DNA of 64,000 nt from Erigeron canadensis (GCF_010389155.1 NC_057761.1:22942501-23006500); one strand, 5' to 3'. Counted from the stretch's first letter, positions 11,301-24,211 are shown. Numbers and translations: made by a program. Notes: a model not told the origin generated them from the sequence alone.

Positions 11301-14300
11301 CATATTTACTTAAGTAATTATATATAAAAGTTCAAGTAAATGTACAAAATAAGTGTAGATGGGTTATCCAAAGCTGACTGATTCGTTTTAGTCCACATGA
11401 AAAACTTCTTGTTGCCCAACCCACATGTCCGCTTATATTGGCACAAGCTAATATTCTTTAAATATTTAGGCAGCAGCTCTCCAGACTGAGGACTTGCTGG
11501 ACAAGTTAAGTGTCACTTTGACGGGTGAAGAACTTGATATCATGCAAAAACTTTACCATCAAGCAATGAAACTTGAGCTGGAGTTCTTTTTAGCTCAACC
11601 TGTTGATAAGCTGACAGTTGTACCATTATCAAAGGAACACGATTCCATTACTCTTTTTTCTGATTTTGATTTGACATGCACTGTAGTTGATTCATGTGCA
11701 ATTTTGGCTGATACTGCTATGGCTACATCACCAAAGTCGGGTCAAAGTCTACCCGAAAGTCAAAGTACTTGGGAAGCATTATCTAAGCAGTATTCAGAAG
11801 AATATGAAAATTTAATGGAAAATATGTTGGCATATCAGAAAGGTAAATCATCATATGCTTTTGTTTAACAATAGATGCACAAAACTGGGTTGCATTAAGG
11901 GTCAAAACATATAAGCTATGGGTTGGGATTGGGCATTTTAAACCTCTTTGACCCATTTCTTTTTTAGCTAAATTTTAATCTGACCTGTTTGAGATAAAAT
12001 ATAACCTTAATAGACCTCATTCACGAGTTACCGGTCGCAATTGTCAGCTCCATGAAGCATGAAGAACTGAACAATGAACCGGAAAATTCGAATCTTTTGT
12101 TTGAAAACCGTCTTTTTTGTCTTTGAAGCGGAGAAATTCGACTATGAGGGACTAAGAAAAGCACTTGAACAGCTATCAGATTTTGAGAGAATGGCAAATA
12201 CAAGAGTTATTGAATCAGAGATACTCAAGGGTCTGAATCTTGAAGATATTAAATGTGCGGGGGAGCATCTCAAATTCCAAGATGGTTGCATTGATTTCTT
12301 TCAGGACATCACGAAGAATGAGAATTCAAAGGTGAATGTTCATGTTCTGTCCTTTTGCTGGTGCGGTGATCTTGTTAGATTTGCCTTTTCGTCAGGTACT
12401 ACTAATATTGCTAAATCTTATTATTGCATCATACTTTTCTAAATGCAATTTGAAATTGTTTGCTAGTGACAAAAAGATGGTAGAAGGAAAGAGTGCCAAA
12501 CACTCTGCTAGCTAGCAATCCCTTTACCCGTTGCCTTTGCCTAGCCTGCTTGCATGTAAGCATATAAATGGTCAGTCAACAGACTTGGTGAATAACAGAG
12601 CTGAACACTGAAGTACTAAGCCCTGAACCGATTGGCATATAGTACTCTGTAAAATAGGGATGCCTTTTAATCACATCTGACATGTCTATTCCAATAAAAT
12701 CTATCAAATTAATCAGTACTCCGAACAGCTAATTGTACAGGTACCTATTATAATACATGTAGCTGCAGCGGTCTATAACCATACATGTACTCGCCACTTG
12801 TTGAACTAATATCTTACTCACACAATATTCATGTAATAATATATATACAAGTAACTAAGCTAACGCATAATCATATATTCATATGCCCTGACTTATATAA
12901 CTGAAGCAAGCTGAGCCAACTGGATCAACTGAGTCGACTGTATCAACTAAATCGACTAATTCCACTGAATTAAGCGAATCTACTAAATTAGCAACATTAA
13001 CTAAATCAAATATTTTAACAAACATCAATTGAATCAATTAATTCCAACATCAAATTAAGTCAATGAAGTCATCTAATTCAACTAAACACGTAATCATGTA
13101 ACTAAAATAAACTTACTCAACTGAAGTGCTGAAATAAATGCGTATCTGTATACTAATTGTACGACATATTACCGCATTTTAGTTCCTTGTCTAAACGACT
13201 CATTATTCACATACCCATATTCATCTTAATATATTAATCTAATTTAAGTAATAATAATAAATAATATGGTTATAAACTTGTAATCATATCTTGACACTTT
13301 TACTTACAAACATGATGTTTAACTATAAAAACATCATTCTTGAAAAATTACTGATACCGAAAGACTAATCTCTTGATTTCCTTGAATCAAAGGAAGATTC
13401 AACATGCAAAACTAAACATATATTTTCAATTAGGCATTTTAACATACAATGTAAGTGCATAAATTATCTTTGCTATTAAATCCTTTCTTCATCGTTTTAT
13501 CTCGACCAAGTTTGAGGGTTAACCATATTCAATCATGAATATGGTTACTACCTCTCAAAATCAATAACTATAACACAGATGCTTACTAGCAAACACCATT
13601 AACATGAACACTTCCTATTATCACGAGCTATACATAGTGATAATACTAACACTAACAAACTAGAAATTAAAGGTAGGAAGAGGTTTATACGTATTGTACA
13701 TTGAATTAGATGACTTTCTTAGGCACCTGTTCAAGGTTTTCAAGGTTGAGACCCACTTGCTGTAATTCGGATTTAGTACTTGTGTCCTGATATTCAAGAC
13801 TTGTGTTGTAATAAAGGTAAAACATTTAACAAAAACTCACTTTCTGTTCAAAAATACACTCACACTGTCTTAGTCTTGGTTTGCTATAAATAAAACACAT
13901 CAATTCTTGATCCTTGTATGCTTAAGTCTAATTAGTTTGAAAATGGAATGGTCATATGGCTCAAAACTTGGTGTCTCAAAAACACGCCAGTGACTTTAAA
14001 AAGTTACAGATGTTATACAACGCTTCTGTTTAGTAGATATCAATTTTCACTGTATACTTTTTTTTTATTGAACAGCGCACACTGTATTCTTTTAATGTCA
14101 ATGATACGAAATTCATATTAAGATGTGTTGCCATATTGACCAGGAGGTATAGACAACTTGCACATACATGCAAACGAGTTCGTCTATGAAGGCTCTCTAT
14201 CTACTGGCGAAATTATGAAAACATTGGAGTCCCCTATTGACAAGCTTCAAGCTTTTATAGACATTCTAAAGGAACGTGACGAACATGACAAAAAGCTAAC

Positions 14301-14556
14301 TATCTACATTGGAGACTCAATTGGTGATTTGCTTTGCCTTCTCGAAGCAGACATAGGCATTGTCATTGGCTCAAGCTCGAGTCTGAGAAAAGTTGGTACC
14401 CATTTCGGCATTTCCTTCATGCCTTTGTACACCAGTATAGTCATGAAGCAAAGAGAGTTTGTAGAAGGAAGTGATTTTAGTTGGAATAAACTATCTGGAG
14501 TTCTATATACAGTTACTAGTTGGGCCGAAATACATTCTTTCATTCTTGGTTGTTGA
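8362..14556 (+). CDS. TH2: Bifunctional TH2 protein: TenA domain + HAD thiamine-monophosphate phosphatase
   Basis: Exons: 8362-8642, 8750-8867, 10839-11129, 11470-11842, 12129-12395, 14144-14556. All introns are GT-AG and in phase, giving 580 residues; the Arabidopsis TH2 protein is slightly longer. Residues about 40-290 form a TenA/THI-4 (aminopyrimidine salvage) domain. Residues about 291-580 form a HAD phosphatase with nucleophile motif DFDLT (Asp295, Asp297) and acid motif GDSIGD (about 500-505). In plants this protein dephosphorylates thiamine monophosphate to thiamine and salvages pyrimidine precursors. The first 27 residues are basic and hydroxylated with no acids, like an organelle presequence. 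Met28 (8443) opens directly onto the conserved part, so a second start could give a cytosolic form, as reported for Arabidopsis TH2. Exon 2 contains seven GAT codons in a row (8775-8795, an Asp tract). The family call is secure from conserved blocks across all exons. Confidence 0.93.
8868..10838 (+). other. TH2 intron 2 (about 2 kb)
   Basis: Long intron between the TenA exons. It is AT-rich and begins with a T-rich tract. I see no embedded gene or clear transposon boundary. ORFs on either strand here are shadows. Confidence 0.6.
12396..14143 (+). other. TH2 intron 5 with low-complexity CAACTNAAT tract
   Basis: A 1.75-kb intron. From about 12900 to 13140 it holds an imperfect run of short units of the type tcaactgaatc/tcgactaaatc, a degenerate simple repeat. 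Nothing coding was found. Confidence 0.6.
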
Positions 14557-17306
14557 AAATCATGTTATGTTGATAATGTAAGAAACATCTTTACATGTAA
14601 CAAAAGAAAGATACAATATCTCTTGTATATTATCACTGCTTTGTATGGATGTTTATTTTGATTTTCGTTACACATATGTTTGTGTAAGAAATGATATTAA
14701 CTTAAGGTTATAGGTTAGTTAGGAGGTATATATAGATCTTGATAAAGATTTTTCTTGTTCTTTTTCAGTTTTTTGACTCTACGCAGTAAGTATAGTATTT
14801 GATTTCTAACCATTCTTTTGAACACAAACATGTTGGCTTATTGTAATCTCTTTGGCCGTGATCTCGTGACTGGTCTGCAAGTGCAAACTCATCGCGTACA
14901 TCAAGAGGATTTAAATCGACTCTCCTTTGCACGGGGGACCTATCCTTTCTCGTATATGGCCGAAACTAAATAGCCGAGTTCATATATATTGCGTTTGCCA
15001 TGTCCCCTGTTTGCATATTCCTGGATCCTTCACTCAATGTTGATCATTGCTTATTATGTCAACATTCTAATTAAGAACGGTAGATTGATATGTCAATATT
15101 CTACTTATTGTACATATAAATGGATACCTTATCAATCTATATGCAATTTATCAATTTCAATTGGAAATCATATAGGCATACATGCATCAATACTATACGT
15201 CCGCAAGTTTTGTATATACCATCATTTACTTAAATCTTTTGTTATCAAAGATGTTTCTATCACACTCATATAGTCATATATAGTTCAAATATTTAATAAT
15301 TCAAGAGAAAATCATAGTAACTAAATACAACCACTGCTTGAAGTATTGATGTAGACACATTGCTCTTGTAGATATATTTATTTCACATGCATCTTATTAA
15401 TGAGGCAGCATTTGTGTTGAGGAATAGGAAGGATGAAAAGATCTTTATCCGGATATAGATGGGCTACACAATATTCTGATGGGATACACTTGAAAAGATC
15501 TTTAGCCTTTGATTGTTTCCATGTGTTGCATGAGTCCAAAACAGCTGAGGCAGATCAAATTCAATTACTCAAAAAGACCATGAAAGCAATACATACTCTT
15601 TCTGTTAACACGTTGTTTCGTAAGGGGCAAGACTATATAGTGTCAAAGAACCAAAGTTTGGTACATTTTAGCTAATTTTTTGGCCAATGGCAAATTGTCA
15701 TGTGTCATTCATCATTTCTTTCCAAAAAGTGTCAATTCTTGCCAAATATATAAGTGTAGTGTCAAAAATATCAAAGTGCCAAGTACTAGGTAAAAAAGGT
15801 GTTTCCACACCTTTTAGTCACTCACCAATGCTCATTTCTATCAGCTTTATAGTGCCGATTGTACTTGCTAAGAGGATTTGCTAATTTTTGTCAAAAGTTC
15901 GGGGGCATTGGAACCACAAAACCAAAAAGTGCCTATTCTAACTGATGTAAGGAACGGATAAATTTAGCCAATTACACAATTATCCTTAAGGGATCAACAA
16001 CAATGTCAATCAAGAAATCTTGTAAAAAGTATAAACATCCACAATGATTAAGTCCTTTTTTTTTTTTTCCATTTTCATCTCACATTTTCTAGTATAAACA
16101 AAAAAAAGTTTTTGAGTTGTTTTTTTCTTAAAAGAAAAAAATTAAAAAGTGATTAAATAATGGATTGAGATCCTCTAAATTTAAAGACAATTTTAATAGT
16201 AAAGTTAAACGATTTTGACTTTTGAATTAAAATCAAGAGTCAAGATTCAAGTATGATATTTGAATCTTGACCATTAACTTTCAATTCAGGAATCAAATTC
16301 TTTTCAACTTTAATAATAAAGTTATTTTTATTTTAATTACAATATCATTATACTTGTACACATGAGTTTAATTAAAAGAGGAAGTACATGTCATGTATCA
16401 ATCCAGTCATGAATATAATGAAATATTGAAATTTATGTTCATAAGGAAATGTTAGAAGCCTCCACTAAAAGAAACTCAATGAGTGATATGATATAATATA
16501 TCATCATATATATAGTCTTTTACAATATACAGAACATAGTATATATAATATTTATCATCAATTATAATGGGATCCCTTACCCACCCCACTCCCAACTCAT
16601 CCCTAACATGGACAGGTTCTTTCTCATGAGCAAGTTGAAACTCAATACAGGACCCTCTGAAACACAACATACATGCGATATATACCTTATCTAATTGGCA
16701 ATATTAATATTTTATCATGTTCTACAATTACAGTATCACGCATTACCACTTATTGCTTAGTAATTTTTTATAGTTTTTTTTTTTAACATATCTTATTTTT
16801 TACTGTTAAGTTACATGAATGTTTGAATAAATTACACGATTCTTAAATTATGAAAAGTTAATTAATATTTTTAAGACGTGGTTGAAGTTTTCATAATTAA
16901 ATTTTAAAATTATAAGTGATAATATCTATAATATTACTAAAAGAATAGGTTGGAGGGTACACTTGGCATCCTGTTAAGCTTTTTTTATGCCTAAAACTCA
17001 TGTTCTAATTATTCTAGAGCTCTTTATTAATCTAGATTGTTTTTTATTTTATTTTTTGTTTGCTTATTAAATATATTTATATAATTATATTTATACTCTA
17101 TCATAAATTTTTTTTCTATTAAAACAAATCTTTTTAATTTAAAGATATATAATATATCCCTAAAACTCTCGCAATAAGTTATTATATATACAATCTAATA
17201 ATCATTCTCATTCATATTATTCATTTCCTTTTATCCTTAATAAACAAATTAAAAGTTAACTAAATTTCTCAACAAGAAAACATACGGTTTTTTCTATATT
17301 ACTTTA
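14557..17306. other. Spacer downstream of TH2
   Basis: It begins with the TH2 3' untranslated region. The ORFs at 15433-15675 and 15687-15884 show no recognisable domain, and I do not call them genes. The remainder is AT-rich. The final bases 17302-17306 (cttta) are the left target duplication of the solo LTR. Confidence 0.4.
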
Positions 17307-19532
17307 TGTAACACCCCAATAATTTTAAAATAAATAAATTAACCCCTTTTTGTAGTTTTGACATTAAAATAATTTCCCAGTATTTTATTTTTGGATATGG
17401 GGTTTATTTAGTTGGAACTTTAACGGATAGCGGGTAAAATACCCACTATTTTTTATTTTGGGTCGTGGCATTACAAGAGGGTGCCAGCCTCCCATCTTTT
17501 TTTTCTTAGTCACATTTTCACTTTGCTCCCCACCATTTCTTCATGCATTTTCTTCCTAATTCTTCAAAAATCAAAGCTTAATTCCTTCAAATTCAAGAAT
17601 AGAAATCATAATAATCATCACCATCAAATAATCTTCATTCAAGAATTGAAAAGTTAGGGTTGGTGGGTTTGGTGTGGTTGCCGAAATTCTAGAGGAAGAA
17701 AGGAAGAATAGAAGTGTGATTTTGATTGTTTTCAAGTATGTTTATCCTAATTAATCAAATCCTTCAACAATAATAATAATAATTACTACATTCAGTTAAC
17801 TAGTGACTTGGAAAATTGGGCGTGTGTGTGTGTGTATGTGTCGAACCACACCAAGAAAGAAAAGAGGAAGGAACTTGATTCTAGTTGTTTAATTTCACTA
17901 TAGTAGATTACTTCTCCAAGGTAAGAATTTATTTAACCTAGTTTTGATTCTTGAGAAATTAGGGTTCATGTATTCACCAAATTTGGGGGTTTTGGGTTGG
18001 ATGATAATTTGGTTAGTAAATTCCCCATACTCTAATTACATTTTGATATATAAACTTAGTATTGCATGAACTTATTGGTTTGAGTTGTTAGTGACCATTA
18101 TGGTCAAAATGAGAATTTGATAATTTTGAGCAATAAGATGAAATGGCCACATGATGGTGGTAAAATGAGATTTTTAGCAAAATGATAGATATTTGAGATT
18201 GATGGGTTTGAAAGATTGAACTTTGTTAAGTGAAACTTGAATTTAAGCCAATTCAAAGAAATTGAGTTTGAAAGAATAGGAATGCTAGTTGAATTGATGG
18301 TGGCTATGTGAGCTAGCCAAGTTGTGAGTAAAGTCTTATGCATATTGTATTGATTTGCTAGGTTGAAAGCTTTGCACTTGTTGTAGCATTCTTGATTGTT
18401 GTTAGTCGCGAAGGAGGTGAGTACTCTTGCATACTCTTATATGTGCGTTGGGTCGATTACCATACGATGGTGGATTCCATGTGTGGTAATCGATTCGGCG
18501 TTAGGACCTAATTTGAGGTCGGGGCCTAAGAACCCCATAGTTGAGATGAGATAAAGGCCTAAGAACCTTTGAGGCCTAAGAACCTCTTGAGATTATTGTT
18601 TAGCGTATATGGATCCATGTATGTTTTGTTAGCGCAAAAGTGAGTATGCAAGTGATGATATGACGGTATCATTGGCTACATGCGATAGTCTTTTGTGTTT
18701 TTGCCCTCCTTCGTATGTACAACTGTATGCAAGTTTACTCACTAAGCATTCGCTTACTTTTTAGTTGTTTACCATTTTTATAGGTAGTTCCGGAAGAAGG
18801 AACTAGTTGTTGATTTAAAGCTTGAAGTATTAGAAGTAAAGATTTTGCAAGACTTGGAGGTATTTAGGTCATTCATGGATGAATGACAATCTTATGGTTT
18901 AGAGGCTTAGTCATCCCTCTCCTTATGGCTCTTGGTACATTTTGTTTTGATAGTCAGTCTATTGTCAAATTTCTGTAAATGGTCAAGTGTGGTTCCATGA
19001 ATTTGCAAAACTTGTATTTTAACTTAAAAAGCGTCAAAATGGGTAAGATGACCCATTTACTTGTATAAACTTGGTTTGTATAAATGGATGGTATGGAGAC
19101 TTTTGGAAATGTTGTGTTAGATGATTTATGTCAAAACTAAGTTGCTAATCAGTCGTCGGAAGCTCGGTTTTGAGAAAAAGGGTCGAAAGTTGTTCAAAGT
19201 GTCAAAAGTACGAAACCTGAAGAGGACGACCTTTGTGCAGAGGACGGCTCTTGTGGACGGCCTCTGCAGGACACAAGAGCCGTGCTCCTCTGTAATTTTT
19301 ACACTTTTTTTTTTACCGAGGCTTCGTTCGACCTTTCCGGGACCTGAAACTCATACAATAGACTTATATTAACATTCTAAGAAGGTTCAATTTGTCATTT
19401 TTCAAATTTGAGAACTTTGATTTTTGGCGAAAATTGGCTTAAACTTTCTAAGTATAAAATTGTATAGCTTGTTTAACATGAGTTTTCAAATGATTGTATG
19501 TCTTTCGAGTTAATATGGTTTGGGGCGTTTCA
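17307..19532. mobile_element. Solo LTR, about 2.2 kb
   Basis: The unit starts TGTAACACCCC and ends GGGGCGTTTCA, that is TG...CA with near-complementary ends. It is flanked by a perfect 5-bp direct repeat, cttta (17302-17306 and 19533-19537). There is no primer-binding site, polyprotein or second LTR, so this is a solo LTR left by recombination. TGTAACACC termini are common in plant Ty3/gypsy LTRs; that family call is inference. It contains a GT microsatellite (about 17821-17840) and a threefold ggcctaagaacc repeat (about 18522-18590). A similar LTR lies at 58594-60556. Confidence 0.8.
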
Positions 19533-19537
19533 CTTTA

Positions 19538-20906
19538 ATTTATTTTTGGCATTTTGAATGTGTTTATTTATTATTTGATATTGAATTAGTATGTCATTGT
19601 TATTCTTCATCCCTTTTTATTTAGTTTGTTCCCAATTGTACTTTGATTATGACTTTTTCTTTTACTACAAAATGGTTTATTCTTTTAAATTTGTTTTGTT
19701 CATGTTTCGTTATTTTTCACTTATTTTATTAACTATTATTTTGATATTTATCAAATAAATATATTTTGAAGCTATCCATCAATCGGATGAACATGAAAAC
19801 TGATAAATTACTAAATAAGTTAATAACATAGATTAGAAACATTTTTTCACCAAAACCAAAACACGTTTAAAATAAAAAGTATGGTAATAATCAGTAACTA
19901 TTTAAACTTCAATAAATAAATAAGTGGAATGAACTAGTCTCTATCTAAACTCTAAAGTTAATCTTTTTCCATCTATTTGTAGTATATTGACACTCACTTA
20001 GTGTTTTTTGATTTTATTATAAACTTTTTGTTTTATTAGAAGATATATTTAACATAATATAAGAACTTTTTAGTATTTTAATTAACTAGAAATAAAAGGT
20101 ATAAAACCATGTTAAGAGCCACTTCGAAACAGATTCCTTCAATTCCATGTTTGAATGTCGGAAATCTTCTAAGTAAAATCAAAATCAAATAATTATAAGT
20201 TTACAGAGTAACTACGCTGTTGTGATTCCCAAGAGCTCACGACCTCTCCTAATCATTATACTAATCACAACTTTATAATTTTATTACCAACAATACAATT
20301 TTGTAATTATTATTGTAATTTTATTATTATACATCATTTCATTAAAATTTTAAAAGATTTATAAGAAACTAGTGGAAACCAAAATATTATGTGGATATCC
20401 GTTCTTATAGTTATAGTAAAACTTATAATAATACTAATTACTAAAGATATAAGTAACTACAAGTGTTCCATCGGAGACCTTAAAATCAAGATTGAATCTC
20501 TTGAGAAATCCGTTAACCTAACTATAAAGTCATGAAAAACTTTCTATTCTTTAATTATTATTATTCGTTATTATTATTGTTTTTGTTATCATCATCATAT
20601 TACTAATTAATATATGTTATATGTAATATATTGGGTTTGGCAAATTGAAAATTTAAGAAGTTGATTTTTATATACGATGTAAAAGTTTTCTTATGCATGT
20701 TATTACATCAATTACTCACACTCAACGCCATCAACAGTCTGCCATCACCACAGTTGCTGTCACCACTAAACCGTCTCCACATCGTACGGGTACAATGCTA
20801 ATATATAGTTTAAGTTTATTTGAATATAACCGGATATAGACAAATTAATTGATATTTAAATGGTATATTGGCTAGAAAACGGAAAACATATAATATTGCA
20901 TAGATT
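19538..20906. other. Gene-free AT-rich spacer
   Basis: No gene found. Near 20690-20810 there is a pyrimidine-rich ccatcacca run followed by catcgtacgggtac, which resembles a degraded Helitron 3' end. Confidence 0.4.
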
Positions 20907-20919
20907 AATTACTAATATA

Positions 20920-21389
20920 GTACTTCCCATTATAGCTCAGTGGTTGAGCACCAACTTTACATGTTGGAGGTCTCGAGTTCGAGACATGGGAAGGACATTT
21001 ACACTATGTCCTTGAGTTATATTTTAAAAGAAAGGAATTGAAATGATAAGATGGGAAGAGAAGAGATATAATCCTTTCAAATCATCTCAAAAATGGGAGG
21101 AAGCTTTTTAAAACAAAAACAACTAAATAATTCTTTCAAATCATATCACTTCATTTCACAGTGTTAAAGGAATTTCACAATAAATTAAGTCCTTTAATGA
21201 AACAGGTTTGAGTCATGCAGAGGGGGCATGGTTTTATTCCAACTAAATGTCGTGTCTTCAGGCGGTTTAGTTGGAAGTTTCTCCTCCACTAGGTATTGAG
21301 GGTGAGGGGCTCTCTAGCGCGGACCCGGTTAAGACAACGTAAGCTAGATCCCCTGTTACGAGCAAATGATCTACACCTTTAAAAAAACA
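20920..21389 (+). mobile_element. tRNA-derived SINE (family A, copy 1)
   Basis: The 5' part is tRNA-like. It has acceptor-like halves ttcccat/atgggaa, an A box (tagctcagtggttgagc) and a B-box-like gagttcgagac. It ends in an A-rich tail. A 13-bp direct repeat, aattactaatata, flanks it (20907-20919 and 21390-21402), the mark of retrotransposition. The conserved 3' body (ctaggtattgagggtgag...acccggttaagacaa) recurs at 41153-41448, 38332-38558 and, inverted, about 39218-39546. This copy is longer because an AT-rich stretch of roughly 160 bp (about 21025-21205) is inserted relative to copy 41153. Confidence 0.8.
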
Positions 21390-21402
21390 AATTACTAATA
21401 TA

Positions 21403-21999
21403 AAACGTTATACTCGTATATATTATTATTGCGAGTAAAGAATTTTTTAGGATTAATAAATTTTACTTTAAACAAACATTATTACAATGTATCCTCAAAT
21501 TATACATTTTAGTTAGATTAAGAAAGCGTTGAATATTAATATACATTAAAAATTAATATGTAAAAGTGAAATGGTAGATATATTATTGTGATGATGATTC
21601 ATTAATTTGGAGGACGTTAAAAAAGACGAGTTGTAAGTGTAAGAAAACCATAGTCAAATTTTAGTAATTATTATTATTTGTTATTAGTTTTATTAATTAT
21701 AGTGTGAAGTTAAAAAAAGAAGATGATGTAATCAAAATAATCTAAAGATCCTAATTCAAAATGACTTTTCACCTAAGGGTAATGATTTATTTAAAAAACA
21801 ATTTAAGAAAGATATAAGTTTATGATGGGTACTTATAAATTTTATTTAACTGCTTTTAAATTTTTTTTGAAACAAATCGGTTTAATGATTTTATGTATTG
21901 GTTATGTATAATATATATTTTAACTAAATTGTGGTCGAACACTAGGTTTCGAACTTTCGATCCTTTCTGATCTCACTCAAGTACTTCATTATTCCAATA
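21403..21999. other. Gene-free AT-rich spacer
   Basis: I see nothing recognisable. It lies between the SINE and the Mutator-like element. Confidence 0.5.
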
Positions 22000-22008
22000 A
22001 AAAATAAT

Positions 22009-23516
22009 GAACGAATTGCATTTTTGGTTCCTGTGTTATCACACATTTTGCAAGTTTGATACAAATATGTGCAAAGTCGCGAAACCCATCCCTGTCATAT
22101 CACACTTGTTGCAATTATGGTCCAAACAGATGGATCCGTTTATTTTCTACCGTTAAGGACATCATGTGCCTCTCACGTGAGGGGCAATATTGTCTTTTCA
22201 TATAAACGAGGACTGTTCTTTCAAATGCATATATTATCATCATAATCAAATCACTTACATTTGTCATCAAATTACATAAATATATAAGTTTTCTTCTTCA
22301 ATAAAGCATCATCAACATCCAAAACAACATTTTTATCTCAATGATCAGCCATATTTTCAATGGTGGCCAATTTTGAGGATCTAGGAGTAACAATATTCTC
22401 ACAAGAATTAACGGTTTCGGTTCCATTACATTGCAACCCTTCCAAATTTGTTTTCTGAGAATCCAACGATCGAACACCCAAACCCAGCCCTAAAAACGCA
22501 CCATCAGGTCCCACATGGTGGTCGGCCACCAGCCCAAAGGTGGGTGATGGTGGTTGAAAAGCGGCGGTTGCTGAATTATGGTTTTTACCTAAATTTTCAA
22601 CCAAAAAACTATCCAAAGCTTCCACCTGAGATTTTTTCCGCAAACCCAAACCAACCCCACCCAAATTCTCCCCCTCCCCATCAAATAATTGATCGGAATT
22701 TGGCTTGAAACTAACCGGAATTGGAAAGGGCTGAGCGGCGGCAGAATTAGGGTTTTTACCCCAAATTCCGGTTGAACCATCCCCCTGAATCGCGACCTGA
22801 CCCTTTTCCATCAAACCAGAAACTTCCCCAGCCCTAATCGCTCCTCCCCTGCCTTCAATTGATCAGAATTTAGTTGAATAGTGGCCGAAATTGGTGGCGG
22901 TTGTACAGTGGTGGTTGTTTTTGGTGGCGGCTGCAAAGGAGGAAAACCCTCCTCAATTGAATCCGTTTTTGATGATGATGATGATCTAAGATTGTATTTT
23001 GATTGAACATAAGATCGATTAATATCAATATCTTGTGAAGAAGATTGATCTCGAAGCTTCAATTGTTGAAAAACATCATTATATCTCTCACCCTCAAAAC
23101 CGTCCACTTCAACTTCTATATTTATTGATTTTTTTTCACTTCGTTTTTTGGGTTTTGGCATGATGTATTATTTTTGAAGCATCTGAGAGATATCTTTGAT
23201 CTGGCTGGAATTAAATGAATTTGGTTTTATGTAAAAACACAGAAATACACAAAAATACATAAAATAGTAATTTGATGATGATGATGATATATATTTTGGT
23301 TAGTTGTAGAAGTAGTCCCGTTTATATGAAAAGACAATATTACCCTCACGTGAGGGGCACATGATGTCTTTAACGGTAAAAATAGACGAATCCGTCTATT
23401 TGGACCAAAATTGCAACAGGTGTGATATGACAGGGATGCGTTTCGCGACTTTGCACATGTTTGTATCAAACTTACAAAATGTGTGATAATACATGGACCA
23501 AAAATGCAATTCGTTC
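22009..23516. mobile_element. Mutator-like element carrying a gene-like insert (MULE 2, Pack-MULE type)
   Basis: A 1,508-bp element. Terminal inverted repeats of about 200 bp lie at 22009-22214 and 23315-23516, roughly 90% identical by eye, and both start GAACGAATTGCATTTTTGG. The flanks are 9-bp near-identical direct repeats: aaaaataat (22000-22008) and aaaaatagt (23517-23525), matching at 8 of 9. Its interior is markedly richer in GC than the surroundings and holds an open reading frame on the minus strand (22338-23161) but no transposase. This is the known structure of gene-carrying non-autonomous Mutator-like elements. The TIRs share the cacgtgagggg block with the element at 228-1652. Confidence 0.8.
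22338..23161 (-). pseudogene. Gene-like insert in the Mutator-like element, probably frameshifted
   Basis: Starting at ATG 23161, a 116-residue frame runs to a stop at 22811. It is basic at first (PKPKKRSEKK), then acidic, then Pro/Thr-rich. A second frame overlaps that stop, with ATG at 22811-22809, and continues 157 residues to 22338. The two frames carry related blocks (SDQL...GLGL...FLV and WGKNPNSA/LGKNHNSA). This points to one ancestral frame with internal repeats of about 40-60 codons, broken by a frameshift near 22811. I recognise no domain. It may be a captured host gene fragment or an element-specific gene; the reading as a pseudogene is inference. Confidence 0.5.
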
Positions 23517-23525
23517 AAAAATAGT

Positions 23526-24211
23526 ATAGCAAATTTACTTAAGGGAATGATATATATCTATAACAGCTTTTAGCCATTTACTACTGTTTTATATAGTTGT
23601 ACACTGTATAATATAATATATAAATTTATCATGAATTAAAAAAATAGTGTTGTTAGATATATCACTACCCATTTACTTGTAAGAAGTCAAAATTGATTAA
23701 ACATGTAAACTTTATAAACCTTGATTACCACTAAGATCAGAGAAAGGAATTAATAACTTTTAATTACTTAATTTTTTTTAATTACTTTATATTACATTCC
23801 CATTTCTCTCACCAATCAACCTCCAAATGATCCATGATCTTTAAATTATTACAAGAATATTATATGTTTTTCTTACCTTTATTATATGTATTTTTGCTAC
23901 TGGGAAGAAGGTTATTGCACATGCATAGATAAATAGATAAAAACATCATGCATAATACAATAACACCCTGGAGATAGGTCCCATTATTTTGAATAATTGT
24001 TTTTCCCTTATTAATCAATCATCACTCCCTCCCTACCCCTCCATCACTTCATAACAAAAACACCATCACTTTCATCTTTAATCTCCTCAAAATCATATCT
24101 AAACCACCATGAAATAATGAAACTTTACAATTAAAGTATCTTATAGATATATACAACATTTTCATCATATAATCATAACATTATATTCTACCTTTTCATT
24201 TCAAAAAAGAA
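23526..24211 (+). promoter_or_regulatory. Upstream region of the LRR receptor kinase
   Basis: About 690 bp between the Mutator-like element and the receptor kinase start. From about 24000 it turns pyrimidine- and A-rich, as plant leaders often are. There is no unambiguous TATA box, and I assign no specific cis element. Confidence 0.35.

Noticed and set aside
15433..15884. Two ORFs of 80 and 65 residues after TH2
   Set aside because: No domain and no splice partners. Composition is not distinct from the background.
20920..20995. Functional tRNA gene (anticodon-like TAC, Val)
   Set aside because: The A box and acceptor halves look good, but the T arm does not form a standard 5-bp stem with a 7-base loop. 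The unit continues into a SINE body with an A-tail and target duplications, and related degenerate heads recur nearby.
22448..22708. 86-residue plus ORF in the Mutator-like insert
   Set aside because: Antisense to the better supported minus frames; Pro/Asn-rich by-product of the repeats.
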